Shown: positions 30,485-39,251, counted from the stretch's first letter. The stretch is 64,000 nt of DNA from Kitasatospora sp. MMS16-BH015 (GCF_002943525.1 NZ_CP025394.1:1302001-1366000); one strand, 5' to 3'. Notes: generated from the sequence alone by a model not told the origin. A program made the numbers and translations.

Positions 30485-31630
30485 TCAGCGCTTGACGGCC
30501 CGGAGGATGACGAACTTCGGGTTGCCGGCCACGAGTTGGGCGTTGCCGAAGATCCGCCGCAGCGTCACGTGGTACCCGAGGTGCCGGTTCCCGACCACCC
30601 ACAGCTCGCCGCCCGGCCGCAGCGCGGCCCGCGCGTCGAGGAACATCCGCCGCGCCGTGGCGTCGGTGGTCGCCTGGTGACTGTGGAACGGCGGGTTGTT
30701 GAGCACCAGGTCGAGCGAGCCGGCCGGCGTACCGGCGAGCCCGTCCGCCGCCCGGAAGGTGGCCTTGGCCCCGGCCGGCAGGTTGGCCCGGAAGGTCGCC
30801 TCGGCCGAGGCCACGGCCTGGTGCGACTCGTCCACGAAGAGCAGCTCCGCCTCGGGGTTGCCGAGCGCGGCGGCCGTCCCCACCACCCCGTTGCCGCACC
30901 CGAGGTCGGCCACCAGCTCGGGCCCGCGCCGCACCGGCAGGTGCTGCAGCAGGAACCGGGTCCCGATGTCCAGTCGCTCCGCGCAGAACACCCCCGCATG
31001 GTTGACCACGGTCCGCCCCGAGGCCACCCCGATGTCCCCCGGCAGCGCATAGCTGAGCGGCCACGGGTCGGCCCCACGCGCCGGCCCCGGCGCCGGGGTG
31101 CTGAAGATCAGCCGGGCCTTCTTCACCGCGAGCGAGGTCTTGGTCGGACCGATCAACCGCTCGAAGAGCTGGAGCGTCGAGGTGTGGATCTCCGTCACCA
31201 TCCCGGTACCGACCACCACCGTGTCCGCGTGCAGGGCCGGGGCCAGCCGGTGCAGCTGGTCCTCCAGCAGCGCCAGGCTCTTCGGCACCCGCACCAGCAG
31301 CACGTCGATCCGCGCGGGCGGAGTGTCCCGGGTGGTGAGCAGCGTGACCCCGTCCGCCCCGCCCCTGTTCCGCCCCAGGTTGGCGAGCGTAGCCTGCTGC
31401 CCCAGGTACGAATCACTGATCTGCGTCGGCCCGTGCGCGGCGAGCGCCGTGACCAGCGCCCCCCACCGGTCCCCGAGCGCCACCACCGTGCCGGACAGTT
31501 CGACCCCGCTCTCGGCGAGGTGCCGCAGCAGGTACTCGTCGGCGGCGTCCCAGGCCCGCAGCTGCTCGCGCGGGTGCTCGGGAAAACGAGTGAGGGTGAA
31601 GTCGCCGGTGGCCGTCGTCAGGATGTTCAT
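30485..31630 (-). CDS. RsmC/RlmG-type 23S or 16S rRNA guanine-N2 methyltransferase
   Basis: A 381-residue SAM-dependent enzyme made of two MTase-like halves, as in RlmG and RsmC. The catalytic C-terminal half has ELVADLGCGNGVVGTAAAL (SAM loop), LLFVDESHQAV and the target-base motif LNNPPFHSH. The N-terminal half (MNILTTATGDFTLTRFPEHP) is the pseudo-MTase domain. Length favours RlmG (G1835 of 23S rRNA in E. coli numbering), but RsmC specificity cannot be excluded. It converges with the response regulator, 24 bases apart. Confidence 0.85.
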   Translation of the reverse strand: MNILTTATGDFTLTRFPEHPREQLRAWDAADEYLLRHLAESGVELSGTVVALGDRWGALVTALAAHGPTQISDSYLGQQATLANLGRNRGGADGVTLLTTRDTPPARIDVLLVRVPKSLALLEDQLHRLAPALHADTVVVGTGMVTEIHTSTLQLFERLIGPTKTSLAVKKARLIFSTPAPGPARGADPWPLSYALPGDIGVASGRTVVNHAGVFCAERLDIGTRFLLQHLPVRRGPELVADLGCGNGVVGTAAALGNPEAELLFVDESHQAVASAEATFRANLPAGAKATFRAADGLAGTPAGSLDLVLNNPPFHSHQATTDATARRMFLDARAALRPGGELWVVGNRHLGYHVTLRRIFGNAQLVAGNPKFVILRAVKR

Positions 31631-31838
31631 CGTGCGCCCAGGCTACCCAAATCTCCCCCACCCCGTCCGACCCCACCCGCAACCCCACTGACCTGCGGAC
31701 TCTCTCCTCCGCCGCCCGCACCGACCCCCATCGCGGCGCACGCTGCTGGCGGAGCCACCCCGATGGTGCGATCATCCACCGCATCGTTCCCGGTCCGCCG
31801 CCACCGACCGGGCTCCACACCGACCAGGGGGATCGGCC

Positions 31839-32300
31839 GTGCCCAGCACCGAACTGCGCCACACCTACACCGTCGCCGCACCACCCGCCGCCGTCCTCGC
31901 CCACCTGGCGACCCCCGAGAACTACATCGGCCTCTCCCCCCTCCTCGTCGCCGTCCGCGACATCCACCAGGAGGCCGGCACCACCCACTACACCGCCGTC
32001 GAACGCTTCCGCTTCCTCGGCCTGATCCAGCACGACAACATCATCCGAGTCACCCTCCACACCTCGTCCACGGACCTCCCCACCACCGCCACCGTCAGCG
32101 GCAAGGTCACCAGCCCCGGCGCCGTCCGGATGGACTACACCTTCACCATCACCGCCCAGCCCGGCGCCACCTCCCTCGTCACCGACACCCTCCACCTCCA
32201 CACCCCCTTCGGTCTCCTCCGCTACGCCGCCGGCAAGGCCGCCGCCGTCCAGGCCGAACGCGGCCGAGTCCTGGCCCACCGCCTCGCCAACGCCTCCTGA
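31839..32300 (+). CDS. SRPBCC (polyketide cyclase/START-like) family protein
   Basis: A 153-residue protein starting MPSTELRHTYTVAAPPAAVL at GTG 31839, with the N-terminal strand and helix of the Bet v 1-like fold, a central beta-sheet (TATVSGKVTSPGAVRMDYTF) and a long C-terminal helix (AAGKAAAVQAERGRVLAHRL). Such proteins bind hydrophobic ligands. No catalytic residues are assignable. Monocistronic by spacing. Confidence 0.7.
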   Translation: MPSTELRHTYTVAAPPAAVLAHLATPENYIGLSPLLVAVRDIHQEAGTTHYTAVERFRFLGLIQHDNIIRVTLHTSSTDLPTTATVSGKVTSPGAVRMDYTFTITAQPGATSLVTDTLHLHTPFGLLRYAAGKAAAVQAERGRVLAHRLANAS

Positions 32301-32399
32301 CGACAGTCAGAACGCCTCGGGTGGCTCATCCGACGGCGCCCAGCTCACTCCGCGGGCCCACTGGCACCGATGAACCGGTCACGCTCTTCCTACTCCTTT

Positions 32400-32405
32400 G
32401 ATAAT
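32400..32405 (+). promoter_or_regulatory. Predicted -10 box of the toxin-antitoxin operon
   Basis: GATAAT lies in an AT-rich patch 8 bases before ATG 32414. A start site 6-8 bases downstream of this -10 would place the mRNA 5' end at or next to the ATG, predicting a leaderless antitoxin message. No good -35 is seen. Confidence 0.45.
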
Positions 32406-32413
32406 CTGGAGCC

Positions 32414-32698
32414 ATGACTGAGATGCCCTACAGCATCGGCGAGGGTCCGGCCACCCGGGTCAGCCTCTCGCTTCCCGAAGGCACGGCCGAGGCGATCCGC
32501 CAACGAGTGGGCAAGCGCGAGTTCTCGGCGTTCATCGCCGCAGCTGTCGAACGCGAGCTGCGCGGTCAGATCCTGGACGAGTACCTCGCCGACTACGAGC
32601 GCCGGCAGGGGCCGATCTCAGCCGCGGAGCAGGATCGGGCCCGCCAGGTCTTCGACGAGGTGTTCGCCGAGGAGGGCGGATGGCCCGTCACAAGCTGA
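32414..32698 (+). CDS. Ribbon-helix-helix antitoxin (VapB-like)
   Basis: A 94-residue protein. The RHH DNA-binding fold is ATRVSLSLPEGTAEAIRQRV then FSAFIAAAVERELR; the acidic C-terminal part (LADYERRQGPISAAEQDRAR ... EEGG) would wrap the toxin. It is translated from ATG 32414 with only GGAG two bases upstream, so leaderless or weak initiation is likely. It overlaps the PIN gene by 19 bases, ensuring antitoxin before toxin. Expected to repress the operon together with the toxin. Confidence 0.8.
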   Translation: MTEMPYSIGEGPATRVSLSLPEGTAEAIRQRVGKREFSAFIAAAVERELRGQILDEYLADYERRQGPISAAEQDRARQVFDEVFAEEGGWPVTS

Positions 32699-33093
32699 GC
32701 CACGAGGGCACCTTGGTGCTCGACTCCGAAGGCCTCTCCAAGCTGGTCAACGATCACGAGCCCGCCGTGGCGCTGGTCGCAGAGGCCCGGAAGCGGGGCA
32801 TGGAGGTGGTGATCAGCGCGCTGACCATCATCGAGGCCGTCCACAGCCGCACTGACCAGGCGCGTCTGCGGTGGATCCTGTCCGGCCTGCGGATCGTGCC
32901 GATCGGCGACGAGGAGGCACGGGCCGCCTCGGCACTCCTGGTCGGCGCGGGCCTGCACGGCCACAAGTACGCGATCGACGCGGCGGTGGCGGAGATGGCA
33001 CTCCGTCAGCACCGGCCAGTCGTCCTGCTGACCTCGGACATCGATGACATGACCAAGCTCTGTGGGGATCGCGTGCGGCTCGTGGCCGTCTGA
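32680..33093 (+). CDS. PIN-domain ribonuclease toxin (VapC-like)
   Basis: A 137-residue PIN nuclease. The acidic metal site is complete: Asp in TLVLDSEGLSKL (residue 15), Glu in ALTIIEAVHS, Asp in YAIDAAVAEMA and Asp in LLTSDIDDMTKL. Such toxins cleave tRNA or rRNA to slow growth. It overlaps its antitoxin gene by 19 bases. Target RNA unknown. Both genes have normal base composition for the window, so recent transfer is not evident. Confidence 0.83.
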   Translation: MARHKLSHEGTLVLDSEGLSKLVNDHEPAVALVAEARKRGMEVVISALTIIEAVHSRTDQARLRWILSGLRIVPIGDEEARAASALLVGAGLHGHKYAIDAAVAEMALRQHRPVVLLTSDIDDMTKLCGDRVRLVAV

Positions 33094-33151
33094 CGCCTGC
33101 TTCGGCGCCCGCACGGCGACCAAGAAGAGTCAACCTTCAGCCGCAGCCGGC

Positions 33152-33763
33152 TCAGGCCCCGGCTGCCAGGGACAGGCCGGTGACCAGCATTGTCGTCGCG
33201 ACCAAGGCGTCCAGCGCGCGCCAGGAGGAGGGGCGGCGGAAGAACCCGGTGAGCAGCCGGGCGCCGAAACCCAGGGCGGCGAACCAGCACAGGCTCGCCA
33301 GGGCGGCACCGAGCCCGAACTGCCAGCGCAACGCACCGTGGGTCGCCGCGACGGAGCCGAGCAGCAGCACCGTGTCGAGGTAGACGTGCGGGTTCAGCCA
33401 GGTCATCGCGAGACAGCTGAGCACCGCGCGGCGGCCGGAACGGACGGCGGGTCCGCCGCCCTCCAGGCTGGAGGCCCGGAAGACGCGCCGAGCGGCGATC
33501 ACCGCGTAGCAGAGCAGGAAGGCCGCGCCGACCACGCGCACTGCCGTCAGCGTCGCCGGCCACGCGGTGATCAGCGCGCCGAGGCCGCCCACCCCCAGGG
33601 CGATCAGCACGGCGTCGGAAGCCGCGCAGATCGCTATCACCGGCAGGACCGCCTGCCGCCGCACACCTTGGCGCAGCACGAAGGCGTTCTGCGCCCCGAT
33701 GGCGACGAGCAGTGACATGCCGGTCCCGAATCCGGCCGCGGCGGCGGTGAGCGTGGTTCCCAT
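33152..33763 (-). CDS. lysE: LysE/ArgO-family amino-acid exporter
   Basis: A 203-residue membrane protein with six hydrophobic segments. Family hallmarks are GFGTGMSLLVAIGAQNAFVL near the start and CLAMTWLNPHVYLDTVLLLG in the middle. I start at ATG 33763 (MGTTLTAAAAGFG); the frame is open to 33793. It exports excess lysine and/or arginine. It is divergent from the LysR regulator, a classic lysE-lysG pair, with a palindrome between them. Arginine genes lie 20 kb away but there is no direct link. Confidence 0.9.
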   Translation of the reverse strand: MGTTLTAAAAGFGTGMSLLVAIGAQNAFVLRQGVRRQAVLPVIAICAASDAVLIALGVGGLGALITAWPATLTAVRVVGAAFLLCYAVIAARRVFRASSLEGGGPAVRSGRRAVLSCLAMTWLNPHVYLDTVLLLGSVAATHGALRWQFGLGAALASLCWFAALGFGARLLTGFFRRPSSWRALDALVATTMLVTGLSLAAGA

Positions 33764-33800
33764 GAGCGCAACCGTAGGGAGCCCGCACATCACAAGACCA

Positions 33801-33826
33801 GCTAAAGATTCTTACGTATCATTAGC
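33801..33826. promoter_or_regulatory. LysG-type operator and -10 region between lysE and lysG
   Basis: GCTAA at 33801-33805 and TTAGC at 33822-33826 enclose AGATTCTTACGTATCA, a partly symmetric AT-rich core. It has the size and T-N11-A style of a LysR-type binding site. On the plus strand TATCAT (33817-33822) is a good -10 placed 8 bases before the lysG ATG, which again suggests a leaderless message. Confidence 0.6.
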
Positions 33827-33830
33827 ACTC

Positions 33831-34742
33831 ATGAAGGCCGAGCTCCCCCACGACCTCGTCCGTACCCTGCTGGCCGTGGTCGACGAGGGCACCTTCGACG
33901 CAGCGGCGACGGCCCTGCACCTGACGCCCTCGGCGGTGAGCCAGCGGATCAAGGCACTGGAACAGCGGACCGGCCGGGTCCTGCTGACCCGTACCCGACC
34001 GGTGCGACCGACCGAGTCGGGCCAGGTCGTGGTGCAGTTCGCCCGTCAGCTCGCCCGCCTGGAGGACGACGCCCGCAATGCGCTGGGGATGCCCGAGGAC
34101 GGAGAGGACTCCGGCCCGGCGACACCCTCCTGGCTCCCGATCGCGGTCAACGCGGACTCGTTGGCGACCTGGTTCGTCCCCGCGCTGGCCTCGCTCGCCC
34201 AGGACGCGCGAGTCCACGTCGACCTGCGACGGGAGGACGAGGCCCACACGACCACCCTGCTGCGGGCCGGCGAGGTGATGGCGGCGGTCACCTCCTCGCC
34301 CCAGCCGGTCGCGGGGTGCTCGGTGCAGCGGCTGGGCGCCATGGTCTACCTCCCGGTCGCCGCACCGCAGTTCGCCGCCCGCTGGCTCGACGGCGATCCG
34401 GCCCTGCTGCTCCCGGAGGCGCCGGTGGTCTGCTTCGACCGTCGCGACGAACTGCAGGACGCCTTCGTCGGCGACCTCACCCCCGGTCGGCGAGCAAGCG
34501 TCCGACGCCACTACGTCCCCTCCAGCGAGGGCTTCGCCGACGCCGTGACGGCCGGCCTCGGCTGGGGTCTCGTCCCAACCGCCCAAGCCGAACCCCGGCT
34601 ACAGAGCAACACCCTGGTCCGGTTCCTCCCGGACCGCACCGCCGAGGTCCCGCTCTACTGGCAGCAGTGGCGCCTCGACTCCCCCGCCCTCGTAGCCGTC
34701 GCCACGGCGGTGAAGGCAGAGGCGAAGCGGGCGCTGCGCTAG
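33831..34742 (+). CDS. lysG: LysR-type regulator of the ArgP/LysG group
   Basis: A 303-residue activator. The winged helix is AELPHDLVRTLLAVVDEGTF then ALHLTPSAVSQRIKALEQRT, and the effector domain runs from about 93. Position and similarity point to ArgP/IciA/LysG proteins that switch on lysE when lysine or arginine accumulates. ATG 33831 lacks a ribosome site. Its stop codon overlaps the convergent permease stop within CTAG, so the two genes share their last bases. Confidence 0.92.
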   Translation: MKAELPHDLVRTLLAVVDEGTFDAAATALHLTPSAVSQRIKALEQRTGRVLLTRTRPVRPTESGQVVVQFARQLARLEDDARNALGMPEDGEDSGPATPSWLPIAVNADSLATWFVPALASLAQDARVHVDLRREDEAHTTTLLRAGEVMAAVTSSPQPVAGCSVQRLGAMVYLPVAAPQFAARWLDGDPALLLPEAPVVCFDRRDELQDAFVGDLTPGRRASVRRHYVPSSEGFADAVTAGLGWGLVPTAQAEPRLQSNTLVRFLPDRTAEVPLYWQQWRLDSPALVAVATAVKAEAKRALR

Positions 34743-35977
34743 GTGAGTCGGCTGCGTACGCCGTAGAGCGCGGCGCCGACCACGAGCACGCCCGCCCCCG
34801 TCGCCACGGATGCGATCGGGAGGGCGAAGGCGAGGGCGAGGCAGCCGACCAGGCCGAGCACCGGGACCGGGAGTGGGGGGCGGCCTTCGGTCGGAGGGAG
34901 GGTGAGGGCGGCGGTGTTGGCGATGGCGTAGTAGGTGAGGACGCCGAAGGAGGAGAAGCCGATGATGCCGCGGAGGTCGGTGGTGGCGGCCAGGGCGGCG
35001 ACGGTGAGTCCGATGGTGAGGGCGGCGCGGTGGGGGACGGCGTAGCGGGGGTGGATGGCGGCGAGGGTCGGGGGGAGGTGGTGGTCGCGGGCCATGGCGA
35101 GGGTGGTGCGCGAGACGCCGAGGATGAGGGCGAGCAGGGAGCCGAGGGCCGCGAGGGCCGCGCCGACGTTGACCAGCGGGACGAGGCCAGGGGCCCCGGC
35201 CGCGCGGACGGCCTCGGCGAGGGGTGCGGTGGCCCCGGCCAGGCGGGTGGGCCCGAGGACGATGAGCAGCGCGAGGGCCACCGCCGCGTACACCGCGAGG
35301 GTGATGGCGAGGGCGGTGGAGACGGCGCGCGGGATGGTCCGGGCCGGGTCGCGGACCTCCTCGCCGAGGGTGGCCACCCGGGCGTACCCCGCGAAGGCGA
35401 AGAAGAGCAGGCCCGCCGCCCGGAGCACCCCGCCCGGCGTGGTGTCGGTGACCGGCGTGAGGCGGGCCGGGTCGGCCGCGCCGCTGGTCAGGCAGACCAG
35501 GACCACCGCGAGCAGCAGCGCGAGGACGGCCGCGACCACCGCCCGGGTGAACCAGGCGGCCTTCTGCACCCCCAGGTAGTCCACCGCCGTCATCGCCAGC
35601 ACGGCCGCCACCGCCACCGCCCGGGCGTGCCCGGGCCAGGCGTACAGGCCGACGGTCAGGGCCATCGCCGCGCAGGAGGCGGTCTTGCCGACCACGAACC
35701 CCCAGCCGGCCAGGTAACCCCAGAACAGCCCGAGGCGTTCGCGGCCGTAGACGTAGGTGCCGCCGGAGGCCGGGTAGCGGGCGGCCAGCCGCGCCGAGGA
35801 GGTCGCGTTGCAGTACGCCACCACGGCGGCCAGCCCGAGCCCGAGCGGCAGCCCGGCCCCGGCGGCGGCCGCAGCCGGCCCCCAGGCCGAGAACACCCCC
35901 GCCCCGATCATCGCCCCGAGCCCGACCACCACGGCGTCCCCCACCCCGAGCCGCCGTTCCAGCACCACCGCACCCAC
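34739..35977 (-). CDS. APC-family amino-acid permease
   Basis: A 412-residue transporter with about 12 membrane segments. The start LGVGDAVVVGLGAMIGAGVF carries the GAMIGAGIF substrate-binding loop of the APC fold; YPASGGTYVYGRERLGLFWG and FFAFAGYARVATLGEEVRDP are also conserved. It is encoded convergently to lysG with overlapping stops. It probably takes up amino acids; placement next to a lysine/arginine export system suggests, but does not show, a basic amino-acid substrate. Confidence 0.88.
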   Translation of the reverse strand: MGAVVLERRLGVGDAVVVGLGAMIGAGVFSAWGPAAAAAGAGLPLGLGLAAVVAYCNATSSARLAARYPASGGTYVYGRERLGLFWGYLAGWGFVVGKTASCAAMALTVGLYAWPGHARAVAVAAVLAMTAVDYLGVQKAAWFTRAVVAAVLALLLAVVLVCLTSGAADPARLTPVTDTTPGGVLRAAGLLFFAFAGYARVATLGEEVRDPARTIPRAVSTALAITLAVYAAVALALLIVLGPTRLAGATAPLAEAVRAAGAPGLVPLVNVGAALAALGSLLALILGVSRTTLAMARDHHLPPTLAAIHPRYAVPHRAALTIGLTVAALAATTDLRGIIGFSSFGVLTYYAIANTAALTLPPTEGRPPLPVPVLGLVGCLALAFALPIASVATGAGVLVVGAALYGVRSRLT

Positions 35978-36111
35978 TCCTCGACAAGGTCGCCCCGGCC
36001 CTCGGATCGGGCCGGAAGATCGCCGCGCACCCTATCGGGAGAAAGTGTCCGGCAAGGGCGAGGGCAAAGCGCAAAGGCAAAGCGCAGGGACAGGGGCAGG
36101 GACAGAGGGCC

Positions 36112-36957
36112 TCAGCCGGCACCCGGGCCGGCGGCCCGGAGGAGGTGGGCGCCGCCGCCGGGGTAGGAGCCCGGAGGGCGGTGGAAGAAGCGGGTGGCGA
36201 TGGCGTCCACGTCCAGGTCCTCGATCTCGGGGAGTCCGAGGTCGGTGAGGGTGGCGGCCAGGTCGGCGGGGGTGAAGTGGGTGAGCCAGGGTTCGCCGAG
36301 GGCGGCGACCCGGGCGGCGCTCCGCTCGTAGGCGGCGCGGCCTTCGGGCGAGCGGCTCTCGGGCGGTTCGGAGTAGTCGAAGAGCAGCTGGGCGCCGCCG
36401 GGCAGGCCGCCGATCAGTCGCAGGGTGTCGAGCACGGCCTCCCGGGTCAGGTACGGCACCACACCGAGCCAGCTGAACACGGCCGGACGGGACGGTTCGA
36501 AGCCCGCCGCCGTCAACTGACCGAGCAGGGAGTCCCGTTCGAAGTCGACGGGCACGTGGTGGAGCGAGTCGGGCACCGCGATCCCGGCCTCGGCCAGGCG
36601 CTGCCGCTTCCACTCCTGGGTGGCCGGGTGGTCCACCTCGAAGACGCGCAGGCCCGGGTGGGTCTGCCGGTACCCGAAGGTGTCCAGCCCCGCGCCGAGC
36701 ACGACCAGTTGCCGAGTGCCGGCGGTGTGGGCAGTGGCCACCGTCTCTTCGGCGAAGCGGGTGCGGGCGGCGATGAACAGCCGCATCGGCCGCCGCCCGG
36801 GCTCCGCCTCCGCCTCGGCGACCAGCGCGGCCGGATCGGCACCGAGGATGGCGACGGCCAGCGGATCGGCGAACACCCGCCCGCCCTCCAGGAGTTGGTG
36901 CACCGCCCGGTGCCGCGCGGCCGCGTACGCCGTCCGGCTCGGTTCGCCCTGCCTCAT
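36112..36957 (-). CDS. SAM-dependent methyltransferase (LCMT/Ppm2-like, TIGR00027 type)
   Basis: A 281-residue enzyme. ATG 36957 has GGAGGAG 6 bases upstream. RTAYAAARHRAVHQLLEGGR and VFADPLAVAILGAD begin the protein as in TIGR00027 members; VVLGAGLDTFGYRQ is the SAM loop and VFEVDHPATQEWKRQRL the acidic ribose-binding strand; YLTREAVLDTL follows the active site. These are O-methyltransferases for carboxyl or hydroxyl groups in secondary metabolism. It diverges from the AAC-like acetyltransferase. The 134 bases downstream contain short direct repeats of GCAAAGCGC/GGGACAG. Confidence 0.87.
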   Translation of the reverse strand: MRQGEPSRTAYAAARHRAVHQLLEGGRVFADPLAVAILGADPAALVAEAEAEPGRRPMRLFIAARTRFAEETVATAHTAGTRQLVVLGAGLDTFGYRQTHPGLRVFEVDHPATQEWKRQRLAEAGIAVPDSLHHVPVDFERDSLLGQLTAAGFEPSRPAVFSWLGVVPYLTREAVLDTLRLIGGLPGGAQLLFDYSEPPESRSPEGRAAYERSAARVAALGEPWLTHFTPADLAATLTDLGLPEIEDLDVDAIATRFFHRPPGSYPGGGAHLLRAAGPGAG

Positions 36958-37126
36958 CCGCTGCTCCTCCATCCGACCGGGAAGACTGTCCGGGAAGACT
37001 GCCGGAGGCGACCCGGGAGGCCACCGCCGCACCCCGCACCCCGTGCTCCGTACCCCGCGCCGTGCACCCCGCACCGCGCGCTCGACCGCGAGCCTACCGA
37101 GGCACCCCGCTGGTAGATTCCGGAGG

Positions 37127-37639
37127 ATGGCGACCACCCTGCACGGAGAGTCCGTCACGCTGCGCCCCGCGACCGCCGACGACGTACCGGCCCTGACCGC
37201 GATCCGGGCCACGCCCGAGGTCTACGCCCGCTGGCGCGGCGGGCCGGACCTGGCCGCCGAGGTGGCGGCGGACCTCGCGGACGAGCTGAACCCGGTGCTG
37301 GCCATCGAGTACGGGGGCCGTACGGTGGGCGCGATCCAGTGGCACGCCGAGCAGACGCCGGACTACCGGCACGCGGGGATGGACATCTTCCTCGACCCCT
37401 CGGTGCACGGCCGGGGCCTGGGCGCCGACGCCGTCCGCACGCTGGCCCGGCACCTGATCACCGACCACGGCTTCCACCGCCTGGTGATCGACCCGGCGGC
37501 CGACAACGCCGCCGCCATCGCCTGCTACCGCAAGGTGGGCTTCCGCCCGGTGGGCGTGATGCGGCAGTACGAGCGAGGCTCGGACGGCAGTTGGCACGAC
37601 GGCCTGCTGATGGACCTGCTGGCCGAGGAGCTCAGCTAG
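37127..37639 (+). CDS. AAC(6')-like GNAT acetyltransferase
   Basis: A 170-residue acetyltransferase with features of aminoglycoside 6'-N-acetyltransferases: DYRHAGMDIFLDPSVHGRGL with the acetyl-CoA loop, FHRLVIDPAADNAAAIACYR and VGFRPVGVMRQYERGSDGSW near the end. ATG 37127 has GGAGG 2 bases upstream (GGAGGATG), unusually close. It converges with the kinase gene, overlapping by 8 bases. Chromosomal AAC(6') homologues in Streptomyces often act weakly on kanamycin-type drugs; activity here is inferred only. Confidence 0.82.
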   Translation: MATTLHGESVTLRPATADDVPALTAIRATPEVYARWRGGPDLAAEVAADLADELNPVLAIEYGGRTVGAIQWHAEQTPDYRHAGMDIFLDPSVHGRGLGADAVRTLARHLITDHGFHRLVIDPAADNAAAIACYRKVGFRPVGVMRQYERGSDGSWHDGLLMDLLAEELS

Positions 37640-38210
37640 CCGCAGCGGCAGAGCGGAGGCGGTCGAAGGCGGTCGGCCCGGCCGGGCGGGCGGCCAGATG
37701 GGCGCGGATCGCGCGGGCGCACTCCTCGGTGCCCTCGGCGAAGGTGTCGACCTCCAGGTCGTAGTGGCCGTGGGCGTGCACCACGCCGTACTGGCGCTCG
37801 GCGATGCCCAGGCCCCGGTCACCCCGGTCGCGTTCGCGGCGCCGCAGCTCGGGCAGCGGGCAGTGCACCCCGACGAAGAGCACCTCGTACCCGGCCAGCA
37901 CCTCCAGGCAGTCGGCCAGCCGCCAGGGTTCGCTGAGCACGTGGTCGACCACCACGTTGTTGCCGCCCGCGGCCATCGCGGCGATCGAGCGGTGGAAGCC
38001 GCGCCGCATCCGCCGCAGCGCGAGGTCCAGCCGCTCACCCTCCATCAGATCGGCCCGGCGGGCGCCCATCGCGTTGAAACCGTCCACCGCCAGGTGGAAG
38101 TACAACTCGTCCAGGGTGCGCAGCAGTTCCACGGCCAGTGTGGACTTGCCCGAACTCGAGGTCCCGTTCAGGAAGATGATCCGCCCCGCCGGGTGCTCCT
38201 GCGCCGCCAT
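37632..38210 (-). CDS. Chloramphenicol phosphotransferase-like kinase
   Basis: A 192-residue P-loop kinase. FLNGTSSSGKSTLAVELLRT is the Walker A at about residues 15-22, FHLAVDGFNAMGA carries the catalytic Asp region, and NNVVVDHVLSEPWRLADCLE matches the CPT family, as does FVGVHCPLPELRRRERDRGD (lid). CPT enzymes phosphorylate the 3-hydroxyl of chloramphenicol in producers, but many homologues have unknown substrates. ATG 38210 was chosen, with GGGGGAG 4 bases upstream; GTG 38252 is possible. Converges with the AAC-like gene. Confidence 0.83.
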   Translation of the reverse strand: MAAQEHPAGRIIFLNGTSSSGKSTLAVELLRTLDELYFHLAVDGFNAMGARRADLMEGERLDLALRRMRRGFHRSIAAMAAGGNNVVVDHVLSEPWRLADCLEVLAGYEVLFVGVHCPLPELRRRERDRGDRGLGIAERQYGVVHAHGHYDLEVDTFAEGTEECARAIRAHLAARPAGPTAFDRLRSAAAAS

Positions 38211-38348
38211 CCCGCTCCCCCACACACTCGTACGCCGCTCGTCCGTGCGCACATGATCCCATCAGCGCACCGTCCTGAAAAGGATCAACTGACGCGCCGT
38301 ACAGAAAAGATCATGTACGCGATAGAGACGGAGGGTTACTGTGCAGGC

Positions 38349-39251
38349 ATGCCGATCGCCACCCTTCCCGCACCCCTGACCGACCGCTACCTGCACCGAC
38401 TCGGCGTGCCCTCCGGGGCCGCCCCCTCGCTGACCACGCTGCGTGCCCTGCACCGGGCCCACGTGCTGCGGGTGCCGTTCGAGAACCTGGCGGTGCAGTT
38501 CGGCCGCCCGACCACCGTCGATCCGGTGGAGTCGGCCGAGCGGATCCTGAGCGGGCGCGGCGGGTACTGCTTCCACCTGAACGGCGCCTTCGCCGCACTG
38601 TTGGAGACCATCGGCTACCAGGTCGAGTGGCGGGTGGGCGGCATCCACCGGACGGACAACCAGGCCGGGGCGAGCGGCGACCACCTGACCCTCACCGTGC
38701 GGTGCGAGGGCGAGACCTGGCTGGTGGACGTGGGCCTCGGGCAGGGCTTCCTGGAGCCGCTGCCGCTGCGCAGCGGCAGCTACCGGCAGGGCCTCTTCGA
38801 GTACCGGATCGGGCCCTCGGCGGTGCAGCCCGGCGGCTGGCGGCTCGACGTGGACCCGCAGCTCGGCTACCTCGGGATGGACTTCCGCCGGCAGCCCGCG
38901 AGCGGCCCCGCCGACTTCGCCGAGCGGCACGAGTGGCTCTCCACCGCGCCCACCTCGCCGTTCATGCCCTTCCCCTGCGCCTTCCAGCCCGTCGCGGACG
39001 GCCAGAAGGCGCTGCGCGGCATCGTGCTGGTGCGGATCGACCCCGAGGGCCGGCACGTCCGCGAACTGGCCGATTCCGCCGAGTGGTTCGACGTCCTGGA
39101 GCAGGACTTCGGACTGACCCTGCCCGAGGTCGGCCCGACAGAGCGGCAGGCCTACTGGGACCGGATCAGCGCCGCCCACCAGGCCTGGAAGGCCGCCGTC
39201 GCCCAGCCCCGCGCAGAAAGCACGGCCCCGGCCGCCGCGGTGTCAGCCTGA
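38349..39251 (+). CDS. nat: Arylamine N-acetyltransferase
   Basis: Acetylates arylamines, arylhydrazines or, in biosynthesis, forms amides. The 300 residues hold the Cys-His-Asp triad: RGGYCFHLNGAF with Cys at about 73, SGDHLTLTV with His and VDVGLGQGFLEP with Asp. RAHVLRVPFENLAVQFGRP is the usual N-terminal motif. Starting at ATG 38349 puts the Cys near the family position of 70; ATG 38313 is in frame but lacks support. The ribosome site GGAGGG is 13 bases away, rather far. Isoniazid-type drugs and aminobenzoates are typical substrates. Confidence 0.92.
   Translation: MPIATLPAPLTDRYLHRLGVPSGAAPSLTTLRALHRAHVLRVPFENLAVQFGRPTTVDPVESAERILSGRGGYCFHLNGAFAALLETIGYQVEWRVGGIHRTDNQAGASGDHLTLTVRCEGETWLVDVGLGQGFLEPLPLRSGSYRQGLFEYRIGPSAVQPGGWRLDVDPQLGYLGMDFRRQPASGPADFAERHEWLSTAPTSPFMPFPCAFQPVADGQKALRGIVLVRIDPEGRHVRELADSAEWFDVLEQDFGLTLPEVGPTERQAYWDRISAAHQAWKAAVAQPRAESTAPAAAVSA

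Noticed and set aside
37127..39251. Integron or resistance cassette array
   Set aside because: No attC-like elements or integrase were seen, and codon use matches the host.
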